A DNA stretch of 64,000 bases, from the NCBI RefSeq assembly GCF_001975705.1, contig NZ_CP015095.1, forward strand, positions 1 to 64,000, in the 5' to 3' direction. Source of the DNA: Salipiger abyssi. GTDB lineage: Bacteria > Pseudomonadota > Alphaproteobacteria > Rhodobacterales > Rhodobacteraceae. A program made the translations under genes and the position numbers. Below are positions 26,435 to 36,033 of the stretch, one piece after another (the stretch's first letter is position 1; the number at the start of each line of letters is the position of its first letter). The notes below the pieces were generated by a model. It was not told where the DNA came from, made no database searches, and worked only from the letters and a program-made list of their open reading frames with translations.

Positions 26435-27534
26435 CAGACGACCTCCCCGGTGATCGTGACCTCGTCCATCAGCAGAAGCTCCCCCGGCCCCTTCGCCGCG
26501 ACCGCCAGCCGCCCGCCATGTTCGCAGACCGAGGTGACGCCGTGGCGCTTGCCATCGGCGCGGCTGTGCCAGCTCGCCACCGGCTGGAAGTCGGCATCCA
26601 GCCGCACCACCAGCCCATAGGACCAGACCGGCGCCCAGGGTTTCAGGATGCCCATCTGTTTCACCGCACCGCCCTGCAACGGCTCGCGGTAACTGTCGCC
26701 CGAGCTGAGCGCCGGGGCGATCCAGAACTCCGGCGCCACCTGCGCGGTCATGTCCTGACGGAAGCGGGTTTCGCGCAGCACGAATTCCACAAGCTGGTTG
26801 CGCGGCGCAAAGACCGCCATCCAGTAGCCGGAGCCGTGAGCGGGCGCGAGCCGCGCCGGATAGCCAGGGAGATTGGCCAGAACCGGCGTGACCGCGCCCG
26901 CCCCGCTCTTGCCCAGCCGCACGAGGCGGTGCCGCCAGGCTTCGCTGACCACGATCCCGTCGCCATCAGCCGCCAGCCCGTAGGGAAAGCCCATCCCCCG
27001 GGCCAGACAGTCTTCGGATCCGGAACCGAGATCCACGCGCCAGACGCTGCCGCTCTGCCCCAGCGCCATCAGGTCGCGTTTCCACTCGGTGCGGGCATGC
27101 TGCTCTGACCCCACCGCCACAATCAGCGTATCGGGGTCGAGAAACAGCGCCGCCGTGGGGCAGATGAGCTTTGCCCCGCCCAGGGCCTCGATGCGCCGAC
27201 CGTCATGCGCACCGCCTTGCAGCACGATGCCCGCCCCGTCGAGCCCGACAGCCAGCGCCCCGGCGCCGTCGCTTGCCAGACAGGCGATATCGGCCTCGAA
27301 GCTGGCGATTTCTTCCGCGGTGCCCCCGGCGGCGCGCATCAACCGCGCGCCGGAGGAGAAGCCAAGGGCACCGCCCAGGTCGACGAGGTTGTCCACCCCC
27401 TCGGCATTCAGGAACAGCTCGGCATGATCGAGCGCGTGGTTGGGCTGGAGCGGCCCGTCCATCACCGGCACCGAGGTGCTGTGCGCGCCGCGCCCGAGAA
27501 AGGCGTCGATGCGGTTGCGAAAGGCTGCGATCAT
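26434..27534 (-). CDS. SMP-30/gluconolactonase-like (strictosidine synthase-like) beta-propeller protein
   Basis: A 366-residue protein with propeller-type repeats, for example MGFPYGLAADGDGIVVSEAWRHRLVRL and LANLPGYPARLAPAHGSGYWMAVFAPRNQL. These resemble the strictosidine synthase/SMP-30 group of lactone hydrolases and related calcium-binding propellers. No signal peptide is visible, so it is probably cytoplasmic. Its start overlaps the stop of the permease-propeller fusion (ATGA) and its stop overlaps the ATPase start, so all three are tightly coupled. Inferred role: lactone hydrolysis or sensing linked to the imported sugar-like compound. Confidence 0.78.
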
Positions 27535-29648
27535 TGTTTCGCCCCCCAGTAATCGACCGGGCTCGACCAGGTCGGATCGGCGCCGGGGATCTTCCAGCGG
27601 CCCACGCGGTTGTTGCTAACGCCGCCGATGACAAGATGACCCTCATGCTCCTTGCAGGAGGTGACCATCGGGTGATTGACCCCGCCCTTGTCCCAGAGCG
27701 ATTCCAGCACCTCGCCGGTCGCGCTGATCTTGATGATGCAGCCGGTGTTGATGTTGGGATAGATCCAGTTCGCCGGCGCGATACGCCGGGTCATCCGGCG
27801 GCGCAGGCCGGGGCGCGTCATCATCATATCGAGCGCCGGGCCGCGCATGCCCACAAGGCAGACCCAGTAATTGCCGTCGCTGGCGCGGTTGATATTGTCG
27901 GGATAGCCTGGCAGCCCATCGAGCACGATCTCCACCTGCCCCTTCTTCTTGCCATCGTACCAGTAGCGGCAGACGCGGCAGGCCCAGGTCTCGTTGAAGA
28001 GCAGCGACTCGCCGTCCGGCAGGCAGACGATCCCGTTGGGGAAGATGCGGTTCTTCAGCACCGTTTTCGTGGATTTGTCGCGCGGATCGTAGCAGATGAT
28101 CCGCCCGTTGCCGCGGCTCTCGATCATGTCCACCGGCCAGTCATGCACCGTGTAGCGGATCGACGCCTCGGAGAAGAACACCCGCCCGTCCGGCGCGATA
28201 TCCAGATCGTCGGCCAGCCGGATCCGGCTGTCGTCGATCACCGAGGTCAGGCTGCGGCTGGTCTCGTCCGTCAGCTTCACCACCTCGCGCTCGGGCGTCA
28301 CCATATAGAGCCCCATGCCGCCGACGCAGACCACGAGGTTGTCGTCCTTGTCGAAATTCATCCCGAAGGTGCCGCCACCGATATGGGCGAAAATCTCGTG
28401 CTGCTTGAAATCCGGCGCCAGCCAGCGGTGAATCTCGCCATGGCGCGAGCCGGAATAGATATTGCCGGCGCGGTCTACCGCCACATCCTCGGGGCCTTCG
28501 ACCTCGCCCAGACCGATGGTCTGCACATCGCGCAGCTTGTCGTTGACCGCATAGACCGGGTTCTCGGCCGCGTTCACGCTCTCGGTCAGCTTGATATAGG
28601 CAGGCGAGACATACGAGCTGTCGATGAGCTTCTGCCGGTTCTTGACCCAGCGCACATCCAGCCACACCGCGAGCAGCAGCACCACACCGAGGATCAGCGC
28701 CGAGACGGTGCCGATGACGCCCAGTTGCAGCAGCCCGTTGGTCAGGATCAGCACGATCACCGAGCCGATCAGCGCCTTGGCGACCGAGCCGCGCCCGCCG
28801 CCCAGCGTCGTGCCGCCGAGGATCACCGCCGTCAGCACCGAGATCTCCATCCCCAGCCCGGTATCGGTGCCCACGCTGGTCAGCCGCGCGGCAAAGAGCG
28901 TCGCGGCAACGGCCACCATCATGCCGCAGAACACGTAGGTCAGGCAGACCACCAGCCGCACATTGATGCCGGCGTTATGCGCCGAGCGCCGCGCCCCGCC
29001 CACGGCGGCGATGTGCCAGCCGGGCCGCGAGCGCGACAGCACCACATGCCAGATCAGCGCGATCAGCGCCGAGAGGAAGAACGCATAGGGCAGCCCCAGG
29101 AAGGAGCCGAAGCCCAGCTCGTCCCAGACCACCGAATCCGGCATGCCCAGCACGATCTGGGTGGCGAATTTCGGCAGCACCATTTCGTAGATGGAGCGGA
29201 ACATGACCAGCGTCACGAGGGTGGTCAGGAAGGCCCGCAGCCGCAGATAGCCGATCAGCACGCCGTTGATCGCGCCGCAGACCGCACCCACACCCAGCGT
29301 GATCAACACCGCCACCGGCAGCGGCAGGTTGTAGACGTTGAGCGCCGTCAGCACCGTCATCGCGCAGAGCGCAAAGACCGAGCCGATCGACAGGTCGATC
29401 CCGCCGGAGATCATCACCAGCGTCAGCGCGATGGCCAGCAACCCGAACTCGGCGATCTGACCGGCAAGGTCATACATGCCAAAGGCGGTGAACATGCCGG
29501 GATTGACGCTGCCGAACACGGCCAGCGTCAGCAGCAGGGCAATGAACGGGATCGCGTTGTCGGTCCAGCGCTTCGACAGCACCTCCCCGACCACATGATC
29601 GGGCAGGAAACGATAGCGAAGCTGAACGAGGGTGTCGGCGGCGGACAT
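27531..29648 (-). CDS. ABC transporter permease fused to an SMP-30/strictosidine synthase-like domain
   Basis: A 705-residue fusion. Residues 1-335 are a BPD_transp_2 sugar permease with about 8-10 hydrophobic segments, the GGIDLSIGSVFAL motif (about 82) and GGTTLGGGRGSVAKALIG (about 278). A linker (336-380) leads to a propeller of about 325 residues: EGPEDVAVDRAGNIYSG (about 384), GGMGLYMVTPE, NGIVCLPDGESLLFNETWACRVCRYW and LPGYPDNINRASDGNYWVCL. The junction is continuous in one frame without a stop. Most family permeases end near residue 330, so the C-terminal enzyme-like domain is the oddity. The topology suggests it faces the cytoplasm, which would place it at the exit of the transport path. 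Confidence 0.9.
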   Translation of the reverse strand: MSAADTLVQLRYRFLPDHVVGEVLSKRWTDNAIPFIALLLTLAVFGSVNPGMFTAFGMYDLAGQIAEFGLLAIALTLVMISGGIDLSIGSVFALCAMTVLTALNVYNLPLPVAVLITLGVGAVCGAINGVLIGYLRLRAFLTTLVTLVMFRSIYEMVLPKFATQIVLGMPDSVVWDELGFGSFLGLPYAFFLSALIALIWHVVLSRSRPGWHIAAVGGARRSAHNAGINVRLVVCLTYVFCGMMVAVAATLFAARLTSVGTDTGLGMEISVLTAVILGGTTLGGGRGSVAKALIGSVIVLILTNGLLQLGVIGTVSALILGVVLLLAVWLDVRWVKNRQKLIDSSYVSPAYIKLTESVNAAENPVYAVNDKLRDVQTIGLGEVEGPEDVAVDRAGNIYSGSRHGEIHRWLAPDFKQHEIFAHIGGGTFGMNFDKDDNLVVCVGGMGLYMVTPEREVVKLTDETSRSLTSVIDDSRIRLADDLDIAPDGRVFFSEASIRYTVHDWPVDMIESRGNGRIICYDPRDKSTKTVLKNRIFPNGIVCLPDGESLLFNETWACRVCRYWYDGKKKGQVEIVLDGLPGYPDNINRASDGNYWVCLVGMRGPALDMMMTRPGLRRRMTRRIAPANWIYPNINTGCIIKISATGEVLESLWDKGGVNHPMVTSCKEHEGHLVIGGVSNNRVGRWKIPGADPTWSSPVDYWGAKQ

Positions 29649-29670
29649 GCGGGCCTTCCTTTCGCCAGTC

Positions 29671-30678
29671 TTACTGGTCTTCGTCGACGGTGAAGCAGGA
29701 GGCCGGAGTCAGGCTGTCCTTGGTCACCACGTAGTTCGGGCCGTAATAGACAAGCTGCTCCGAGCCGGCCTCGCGGTCGCTTTGCAGCATCGAGGCGACC
29801 AGCGTGTTCAGCGCCTGGCCCTGCATCCGCGCGTCGTATTCGATGAACATGTCAAAGCTGCCATCGGCCACCCGGTCGCAGGAGGTCTGCGCGCCGCCGC
29901 CCGAGGAGACGACAAAGACCTGCTCGGCCATGCCCGCCTCTTTCACCGCGGCGCCGATGCCCGCATCCTGCCCGTCCCAGATGCCGAAGACGGCGCAGAG
30001 GTCGGGGTTCTGTTGCAGCACCGACGAGGTGATCGCGCGCGCCTTGCTGGGGTCGTAGCCGGCGGATTGCTCCGAGACGATCTCGATACCGCCGCCGGCC
30101 TCCTCCAGCGCGGCGCGAAAGCCGCTCATCTGGAAGAGGTCGACAGGCGCGGTGGGCACGCCGGTCACCACGGCCACCTTGTTCGACGATGCACCATCGG
30201 CGCCACAGCGCGCGGCAATGGCCTCGCCGGCGGTCTGGCCGACGCCATACCAGTCGGCGCCGACATAGGCGTCGGACTGGGTCAGGGATTCCATGTTGAG
30301 CTGAATGACCTTGATGCCGGCCTTGGTGGCGCGCTGGATCAGCCGCGCATAGGCCTGCACATCGGGGTTTTGCAGCACGATCAGGTCGGGGCGCTCGCCA
30401 ATCGCCTGGGTCAGCGCGCGGGCGCCGGCCTCGGCGCTCCAGTTCGGATCGCGCACATCGACCGTATAGCCCAGCTCATCCGCCTGCCGTTGCAGGAAAG
30501 CGTTCCAGGTCAGCACCAGATCGGTGGTCATGCTCATCGGGATATAGACGACCCGCTTGCCCTCGACCGCGCTCAGGTAGCTGTCGCGCGAGGCGTTGCT
30601 CAGCTCCTGCTGGGCGGCCACGCCCCCCGCGACGGATGCCAGCGCCAGCGCGCCGGCCATGAGATGTTTGAGTTTCAT
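29671..30678 (-). CDS. Sugar ABC transporter substrate-binding protein (periplasmic-binding protein type 1)
   Basis: A 335-residue receptor with a signal peptide cleaved after GVAA or GVAAQ (about residue 22). The Peripla_BP_4 pattern is visible: VVYIPMSMTTDLVLTWNAFLQRQADELGYTV, then RPDLIVLQNPD and GIKVIQLNMES, and later PDLCAVFGIWDGQDAGIGAAVKEAG. The C-terminus carries QGQALNTLVASMLQ. It is encoded between the two permeases of a D-ribose/xylose-type importer. A sugar, polyol or sugar acid is likely; the exact ligand is unknown. Confidence 0.93.
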   Translation of the reverse strand: MKLKHLMAGALALASVAGGVAAQQELSNASRDSYLSAVEGKRVVYIPMSMTTDLVLTWNAFLQRQADELGYTVDVRDPNWSAEAGARALTQAIGERPDLIVLQNPDVQAYARLIQRATKAGIKVIQLNMESLTQSDAYVGADWYGVGQTAGEAIAARCGADGASSNKVAVVTGVPTAPVDLFQMSGFRAALEEAGGGIEIVSEQSAGYDPSKARAITSSVLQQNPDLCAVFGIWDGQDAGIGAAVKEAGMAEQVFVVSSGGGAQTSCDRVADGSFDMFIEYDARMQGQALNTLVASMLQSDREAGSEQLVYYGPNYVVTKDSLTPASCFTVDEDQ

Positions 30679-30721
30679 TCCTTACCTCCCGTTGAATGAA
30701 AAAGTCCGCTTCCCCGCCGCG

Positions 30722-31738
30722 TCAGATATCGCCCTGCTGCGAGGTCTGTTCGTCGCGCGGATTGGCCACCGTGTCGGCGATGAGCGCCAGCAGCATCACC
30801 AGGCTCTTGATGAAGTTCTGCGCGGTCAGCGACAGGTTGAGGATCGTCATGCCGCTGAGCAATGTGCCAACGAACAGCGTGCCCACGATCACGTTGCGCA
30901 CCCCGCCGCGCCCGCCGGACAGGCCGATGCCGCCCAGCACCACCACAAGCAGCACGTCATAGACCAGCGTCGTATAAGCCAGCCGCGAGTTAATGCCCGA
31001 ATTCGAGCCGAGGATGACGATCCCCACCAGATAGGCCACCAGCGCCGTCATCATGTATTGCGCCACGGTGATCGGACGCACCGGCAGCCCGCTCAGCCGC
31101 GCCGCCGCCGGGTTGTCGCCCATGGCATAGATCGAGCGGCCAAAGCGCGTGTAGCGCAGGATCAGATGCATCACGAGCGCCACCGCCGCAAAGACGAGGA
31201 TGGTGTTGGGAATGCCGAAGCTCGCGCCGAAACCCAGCTCGTTGAGCCAGGTCACGCCCTGGGGCGCATTGTGGGTGTCCTGCTTGAAGAGGAACGGATT
31301 GCCGATGCCGAAGATCACCGGCGCCATCGCCAGCGTGGTAAAGATCGGCGGGATCTCGGCGAATGCCACGATCAGCCCGACGACCATCCCGAAACCCGCA
31401 ACCAGCAGCCCGCCATAAAACAGCGCCTGCCCGAAGGGCATGCCGTCATTGGCCATCTTCACCGCCCAGACCACGCCGACGACCAGCGTCGAGACCATGG
31501 TCAGGTCGACGCCCCGCCCGATCACGACAAGGCTCATCCCCAGCGCCAGCATGCCCAGCACCGAAACGCTGCGCATCAGCGCGATGACATTGCCCGAGGT
31601 CAGGAAGTTCGGCAGCAGGATCGAGAACCCCACGAACATCAGCATCGTCAGCAGAAAGACGATGCCCTCCTGACTGAACCGCAGCGAAACGCCCTTTCGC
31701 TGCGATCCTCTCGTCTGTTCATTGGCCTGCACACTCAT
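30722..31738 (-). CDS. Sugar ABC transporter permease
   Basis: A 338-residue BPD_transp_2 family permease with about 8-10 hydrophobic segments. The family motif GRGVDLTMVSTLVVG (about residue 66) and the late GGIGLSGGRGGVRNVIVGT (about 270) are clear. It has ordinary length and lacks the propeller extension of its partner at 27531-29648, with which it probably forms a heterodimer. It is downstream of the SDR gene and upstream of the binding-protein gene on the minus strand. Confidence 0.93.
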   Translation of the reverse strand: MSVQANEQTRGSQRKGVSLRFSQEGIVFLLTMLMFVGFSILLPNFLTSGNVIALMRSVSVLGMLALGMSLVVIGRGVDLTMVSTLVVGVVWAVKMANDGMPFGQALFYGGLLVAGFGMVVGLIVAFAEIPPIFTTLAMAPVIFGIGNPFLFKQDTHNAPQGVTWLNELGFGASFGIPNTILVFAAVALVMHLILRYTRFGRSIYAMGDNPAAARLSGLPVRPITVAQYMMTALVAYLVGIVILGSNSGINSRLAYTTLVYDVLLVVVLGGIGLSGGRGGVRNVIVGTLFVGTLLSGMTILNLSLTAQNFIKSLVMLLALIADTVANPRDEQTSQQGDI

Positions 31739-31780
31739 TCCATTCTCCTCCCTGTCAGCGCCCCCTGCCCTGCGCCCGCG

Positions 31781-32656
31781 TCAGAGCGGGCGATGCGTCG
31801 AGAAGGACAGCTCCTTCCAGCGCTCCAGCTCGTCGGTCACCTCCTCGATATCCTTGAGGATGGCGGCATGCGCATCGCGACCCAGCGGCAGGCGGAAGGG
31901 CGGCTCCTCGGCATCGGCCACCGCGCAAAGCGCCTGCCCGAAGAGCTCCGGATCGTTCGGCTGCTTGCCATGACGCCGCGCGCTGTAATCGGCGACGGTC
32001 TCGGCGACGGGGGCGTAATCCTCGCCCAGCGTGTCGATGTTCTGATCCAGCGAGGCGCCGGCGAAGTCGCTGCGGAAGCCGCCCGGCTCGATCACCGTCA
32101 CGTTGATGCCCAGATGCTTGACCTCGCGCGAGAGCGATTCCGAGTAACCCTCGACCGCGAATTTCGTCGCCGCGTAAAAGCCGAAACCCGGCGTGCCGAT
32201 GAACCCCGCATAGGACGACAGGTTGATCACATGGCCCGAGCGCTGCTTGCGCATGATCGGCAGCACCGCGCGGGTGATCTCGACCAGACCGAAGAAATTC
32301 ACCTCAAAAAGCGGGCGATACTTGTCGGCGCCCGTGGCCTCGGCCAGCGCCACCAGCCCGTAGCCCGCATTGTTCACCAGCACGTCGATGCGCCCGAAGG
32401 CCTCGACCGCGCGCGCCACCACGGTGCCGACCCTGGCCTGATCGCGGGCATCGAGATGAAAAGCGCGCAGCCGGTCGGGATAGTCCGCGGCCAGATCGTG
32501 GACACCGTCCGCCGCGAGGACAGTCACGACGACATTGTCCCCCCGCTCCAGCGCAGTGCGCGCGGTCTGAAAGCCCAGCCCCTTGTCAGCGCCGGTGATC
32601 AGCCAGGTTTTCTGCTTGCCTTCCGTCATCTCGCGAACGTCCTTCCCTTGTGCCAT
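31781..32656 (-). CDS. Short-chain dehydrogenase/reductase (first gene of the sugar ABC operon)
   Basis: A 291-residue SDR with TGADKGLGFQTA (about residue 20), NNAGYGLV (about 96) and the YAATKFAVEGYSESL active site (YxxxK, about 165). The start at 32656 is chosen for its GGAGG ribosome-binding site; an ATG at 32629 is a possible alternative. The longer upstream reading would pass through the sigma-54 promoter at 32762-32747. The gene leads the ABC operon, suggesting oxidation of the imported compound, with the SMP-30-like proteins then acting on a lactone. Confidence 0.9.
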   Translation of the reverse strand: MAQGKDVREMTEGKQKTWLITGADKGLGFQTARTALERGDNVVVTVLAADGVHDLAADYPDRLRAFHLDARDQARVGTVVARAVEAFGRIDVLVNNAGYGLVALAEATGADKYRPLFEVNFFGLVEITRAVLPIMRKQRSGHVINLSSYAGFIGTPGFGFYAATKFAVEGYSESLSREVKHLGINVTVIEPGGFRSDFAGASLDQNIDTLGEDYAPVAETVADYSARRHGKQPNDPELFGQALCAVADAEEPPFRLPLGRDAHAAILKDIEEVTDELERWKELSFSTHRPL

Positions 32657-32746
32657 GGCCGCCTCCGGGCTTCCGTGGCGCGCCGCTCGGGAAAAAGGAT
32701 CCCGGCTCCTCCGGCGGCTCCTCTCCCAAGTTGTGAAATGCCACTT

Positions 32747-32762
32747 CGCAAAGCCCGTGCCA
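32747..32762 (-). promoter_or_regulatory. Sigma-54 promoter of the SDR-sugar ABC operon
   Basis: The minus strand reads TGGCACG-GGCT-TTGCG with exact -24 and correct spacing. It lies about 90 nt before the SDR start at 32656, between that gene and the divergent IclR gene. Confidence 0.86.
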
Positions 32763-32946
32763 AGCGCGTCACCTGCGGTTTCCACAGCGTCGTTTTTTCC
32801 GACGCGCGGCGCATCGCCCCCTGACACAAGGCTCTGACGCTTGCTTTATCGGCCATTCCGGGGCAGTGCAGAATTTCCGATAGCGGAGCGGCACACCGGT
32901 TGCGGCCCCTCCGCAAACTCACACAAACCGGAACGAGGCTCTACGA

Positions 32947-33729
32947 ATGGCGTCTTACAGACAGGTTGTCGCCGTGGAACGCGCGCTTGCGGTGCTGCGC
33001 TCGGTCAGCCTGCGCAAGCTGGCGACAATCGCGATGATCCACGAGGATACCGGGATCGACAAGGCCACCATCGTCCGGCTGCTCGAGACGCTGATCACCG
33101 AGGGCTATGTCCACCGCACCGAGGACGGCCCGAGCTACGAGGTCACCCGCAAGGTGACCCAGCTCACCAACGGCTATGACCGCCATCGCGAGCTGGGCCG
33201 CGTCGGCGGGCTGGTGATGGAGAAATACCGCAAGACGATCACCTGGCCGATGACCTTCGCCGCCTTCGACGGCGACGCCATGGTGATCGTCGAGGCGATC
33301 CGCAAGCCGCGCGGGCTGATCGTCAACCGGGTGCCGGGCTACCGCTTCCCGATGCTGACCACCTCGTCCGGGCTCGCCTATCTCTCCGCCGTCACCGATG
33401 CCGAGCGCGACACCATCCTCGACCATCTCGCCAGCCAGCCCTCGCCCAGCATCTGGGACAGGCGCGCGCAGGACCGCGACGAGGTGCTGCGGGTGCTGGA
33501 GACGGTGCGCCAGCAGGGCTATGCCATCAGCGACCGGGCCTACTACAAAGAGCAGCATGACGGCGTGCTCTGGGGCGCCAGCGTGCCGATCCGGGGCCGC
33601 GAGGAGACCTATGGCGCCTTCGGGATCATGCTGCTGACCCACGTCCTCCAGCGCGGCGAGGGGCTCGACGAGTACCTCCCCGTCATGCAGGAGATCGCCG
33701 CCGAAGTCGCCGAGACCATGGACAACTGA
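32947..33729 (+). CDS. IclR family transcriptional regulator
   Basis: A 260-residue regulator. The N-terminal winged HTH (KLATIAMIHEDTGIDKATIVRLLETLITEGYV, about residues 22-55) is followed by the IclR effector domain, with VNRVPGYRFPMLTTSSGLAYLS and the C-terminal GASVPIRGREETYGAFGI. It is divergent from the sugar ABC operon, so it probably represses or adjusts that operon in response to a pathway metabolite, on top of sigma-54 control. Autoregulation is plausible. No operator was identified with confidence in 32763-32946. Confidence 0.93.
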   Translation: MASYRQVVAVERALAVLRSVSLRKLATIAMIHEDTGIDKATIVRLLETLITEGYVHRTEDGPSYEVTRKVTQLTNGYDRHRELGRVGGLVMEKYRKTITWPMTFAAFDGDAMVIVEAIRKPRGLIVNRVPGYRFPMLTTSSGLAYLSAVTDAERDTILDHLASQPSPSIWDRRAQDRDEVLRVLETVRQQGYAISDRAYYKEQHDGVLWGASVPIRGREETYGAFGIMLLTHVLQRGEGLDEYLPVMQEIAAEVAETMDN

Positions 33730-33914
33730 GCGGCCCGCGCCAGGGCCCGGACGCCGCAGCGCGCACCGACCAGGGATAAAGACCGTCAATATACCATAAA
33801 ACCCAACGTCGCGTCTGCCCGGAGGCCTTGACCCCGCCAGACCGATCCGCCACCAAGGGCGCTGCTTCCGGTCCGCCGGGATCGCGGTATTGGTAGCATC
33901 GGAAAAGACACGGT

Positions 33915-34652
33915 TTGGCCAGATCGACACCAGCGCATCGCAGGATCGCCGAAGAGATCCGTCGCAGGATCATCGCCGAGGAATACGAGGGCGACTCGTT
34001 GCCGCCGGAGGTCAGGCTGGCCGAGGAATTCGGCGTCAGCCGCCCGACGGTGCGCGTGGCGCTTCAGCATCTGGTCAATGACGGGCTGCTTGTGCGTCAG
34101 GCCGGCAGCGGCACCCGCATCCTGCGCGACGGGCGCAACGCCTACTGGGCCATCGGTTCGCTGTCGGATCTGACCGGCGAGTTCCGGCTCGACGAGGTGG
34201 TCACCATGTCCGCCCGCCCGATCCCCGCCTCCGAACGCCCGGACATGGCCGAGCTGCTCGGCATCGGCGCGGATCGCGATCTCTATCACATCCACCGACT
34301 GCTCTCGAAGGACGGCTTCGCCTACGGCTATTCGCACATGTATTGCGATCCCTCCCTCGAAGAGAGCATCCCGCGCGAAGAGATCGGCAAATCCTTCTTT
34401 ATCGACCTGGTGCTGCGCTACAGTCGGCAAATGGCGGTGCGGGTGCAGCAGAGAACCTCCGCCATCCTGCCCGATGCCGAGGCGCGCGCGACGCTGGGCA
34501 TCGACGAATACAGCCCCGTGCTGGTGCTGCGCCGGACCTATTTCGCCATCGACGACGCGCCGCTGGTGCATATCGACCTGACCTGCCGTGGCGACAAGTT
34601 CGAGCAGGTGATCAATCTGGTGCATTCCGGTTGGACACCGCCGGCGCGCTGA
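33915..34652 (+). CDS. GntR family transcriptional regulator with UTRA domain
   Basis: A 245-residue HutC/UTRA-type GntR. The N-terminal winged HTH is SLPPEVRLAEEFGVSRPTVR and the following LVNDGLLVRQAGSGTRI (about residues 28-72). A UTRA ligand-binding domain follows (about 90-240, with YHIHRLLSKDGFAYGYSHMY). It starts with TTG at 33915; no better in-frame ATG was seen and the ribosome-binding site is weak. It converges with the MmgE/PrpD gene and is near the LUD gene and a second ABC importer, which are its likely targets. Confidence 0.9.
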   Translation: MARSTPAHRRIAEEIRRRIIAEEYEGDSLPPEVRLAEEFGVSRPTVRVALQHLVNDGLLVRQAGSGTRILRDGRNAYWAIGSLSDLTGEFRLDEVVTMSARPIPASERPDMAELLGIGADRDLYHIHRLLSKDGFAYGYSHMYCDPSLEESIPREEIGKSFFIDLVLRYSRQMAVRVQQRTSAILPDAEARATLGIDEYSPVLVLRRTYFAIDDAPLVHIDLTCRGDKFEQVINLVHSGWTPPAR

Positions 34653-34662
34653 GCCTCGCGGC

Positions 34663-36027
34663 TCAGGCGATCTGCGCCAGCCCCAGCGCCTCTATCCCGG
34701 TCTCCTCCAGCCGCCAGACCGCCTCCAGCAGCCCCTGCGCCCGCGCGGCCCCGATCACCGGCGCCGCGAGCCCGAGGTATTTCTCCGTCAGCTCCGCATC
34801 GCTCAGCGGTGCCTCCGGATCGCCCCGGCGCACCGAGAGCGCATGGTCCACCGCGCGCCCGTCCGCGAGCACGATGCGCACCCGCGCCGGGCGCCGCGAA
34901 GGGAAGGCCGCCGACATCTCCGGATCGCCGCTCAGCGTGCAGCGCGCCATCAGCGCCCGCAGCTCCGGGCTCTGCACCCTGTCCGCCTCGAACGCGTCGA
35001 TCCCCACCGATCCGTAAACCAGCGCATGGGCGATGACATAGGGCATGCTGAACTTGCATTCATAGGCGCTGCGCGGCGCAAAGCGCGCGGTGGCGTCCAG
35101 CGCCGCCTGATAGGTGGTGACCTCCACCGCCACGACCTCCTCCGCCGCGATCCCGTGCTCGGCCCGCAGCGCCAGCACCGCGTCGAGCACCGGGAAGAGA
35201 TGCCCGCAACAGGCATAGAGCTTGTGCGTCGGGCTGGCGATCACATAGCGCTCCCCCAGCCCCTGCCGCGCCCGGCTCCAGTCTGCCTCGCCGCCCGCCA
35301 GCGCGACGGCAAAGCCCACCGGCCCGTCGAGGATCGCCATGGCGCCGGTGACCCCGGCGGCGGCGGCCTGCGCGGCGCGCACCCCCACGGCGGCGGCGTG
35401 GCCGGCATGGATCGGTTTGGTCATGGTCTCCGCCCGGATCGCCTCCTGTAGCCCCGAGGCAAAGCTCGCCGCCGTGGCGATGGCATGGCCGATCTGCTCC
35501 GCCTTACCCGGGCTCAGCAGCATCGCCGCCGCCGTCGCCGCGCCGAGACAGCCCAGCGTCCCGGTGGCGTGGAACAGCCGGCTATGCGCGGGCTGCACCG
35601 CCGCACCGACCCGTCCCGCCACCTCGTACCCCGCCGCCACGGCGCGCAGGAACTCCGCCCCCGAAGCGCCGCGATCCTCCGCCACCGCCAGGGCGGCGGC
35701 CACCGTCGGGCTGCCCGGGTGATAGACCGCCTCGCGATAGATATCGTCGAGCTCTGCGGCATGCGAGGCGGTGCCGTTGATCCAGGCCGCCGAGGCCGCA
35801 AAGGCAGTGCTGCCGATGCCCACCAGCGCGCTGCGCCCCTGCCCCCGCTCATCCCCCAGCGCCGCAACAAGCTGCGGCGAAGGCGCATAGCGCGTGCCGG
35901 GAAAGATCGCCGCCAGCCAGTCGATCACCGCGCGTTTCGCGTGATGCATGAGCGCCGGATCCTGCCAGCGCGCCTCTGCCGCGACAAAGCCCGCAAGCTC
36001 GCCCAGCACCCCCTCCCCTGCCGTCAT
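34663..36027 (-). CDS. MmgE/PrpD family protein
   Basis: A 454-residue member of the MmgE/PrpD family, whose known members are 2-methylcitrate dehydratase, cis-aconitate decarboxylase and related enzymes. The hallmark SHAAELDD (about residue 88) and HPGSPTVAAALAVAE (about 102) are present, with HATGTLGCLGAA, PTHKLYACCGHLFPVLDA and YECKFSMPYVIAHAL further on. It lies 6 nt after the LUD-protein gene, so they are co-transcribed. Substrate is unknown; dehydration or decarboxylation of a carboxylic acid is the family theme. Confidence 0.9.
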   Translation of the reverse strand: MTAGEGVLGELAGFVAAEARWQDPALMHHAKRAVIDWLAAIFPGTRYAPSPQLVAALGDERGQGRSALVGIGSTAFAASAAWINGTASHAAELDDIYREAVYHPGSPTVAAALAVAEDRGASGAEFLRAVAAGYEVAGRVGAAVQPAHSRLFHATGTLGCLGAATAAAMLLSPGKAEQIGHAIATAASFASGLQEAIRAETMTKPIHAGHAAAVGVRAAQAAAAGVTGAMAILDGPVGFAVALAGGEADWSRARQGLGERYVIASPTHKLYACCGHLFPVLDAVLALRAEHGIAAEEVVAVEVTTYQAALDATARFAPRSAYECKFSMPYVIAHALVYGSVGIDAFEADRVQSPELRALMARCTLSGDPEMSAAFPSRRPARVRIVLADGRAVDHALSVRRGDPEAPLSDAELTEKYLGLAAPVIGAARAQGLLEAVWRLEETGIEALGLAQIA

Positions 36028-36033
36028 GAGCGC

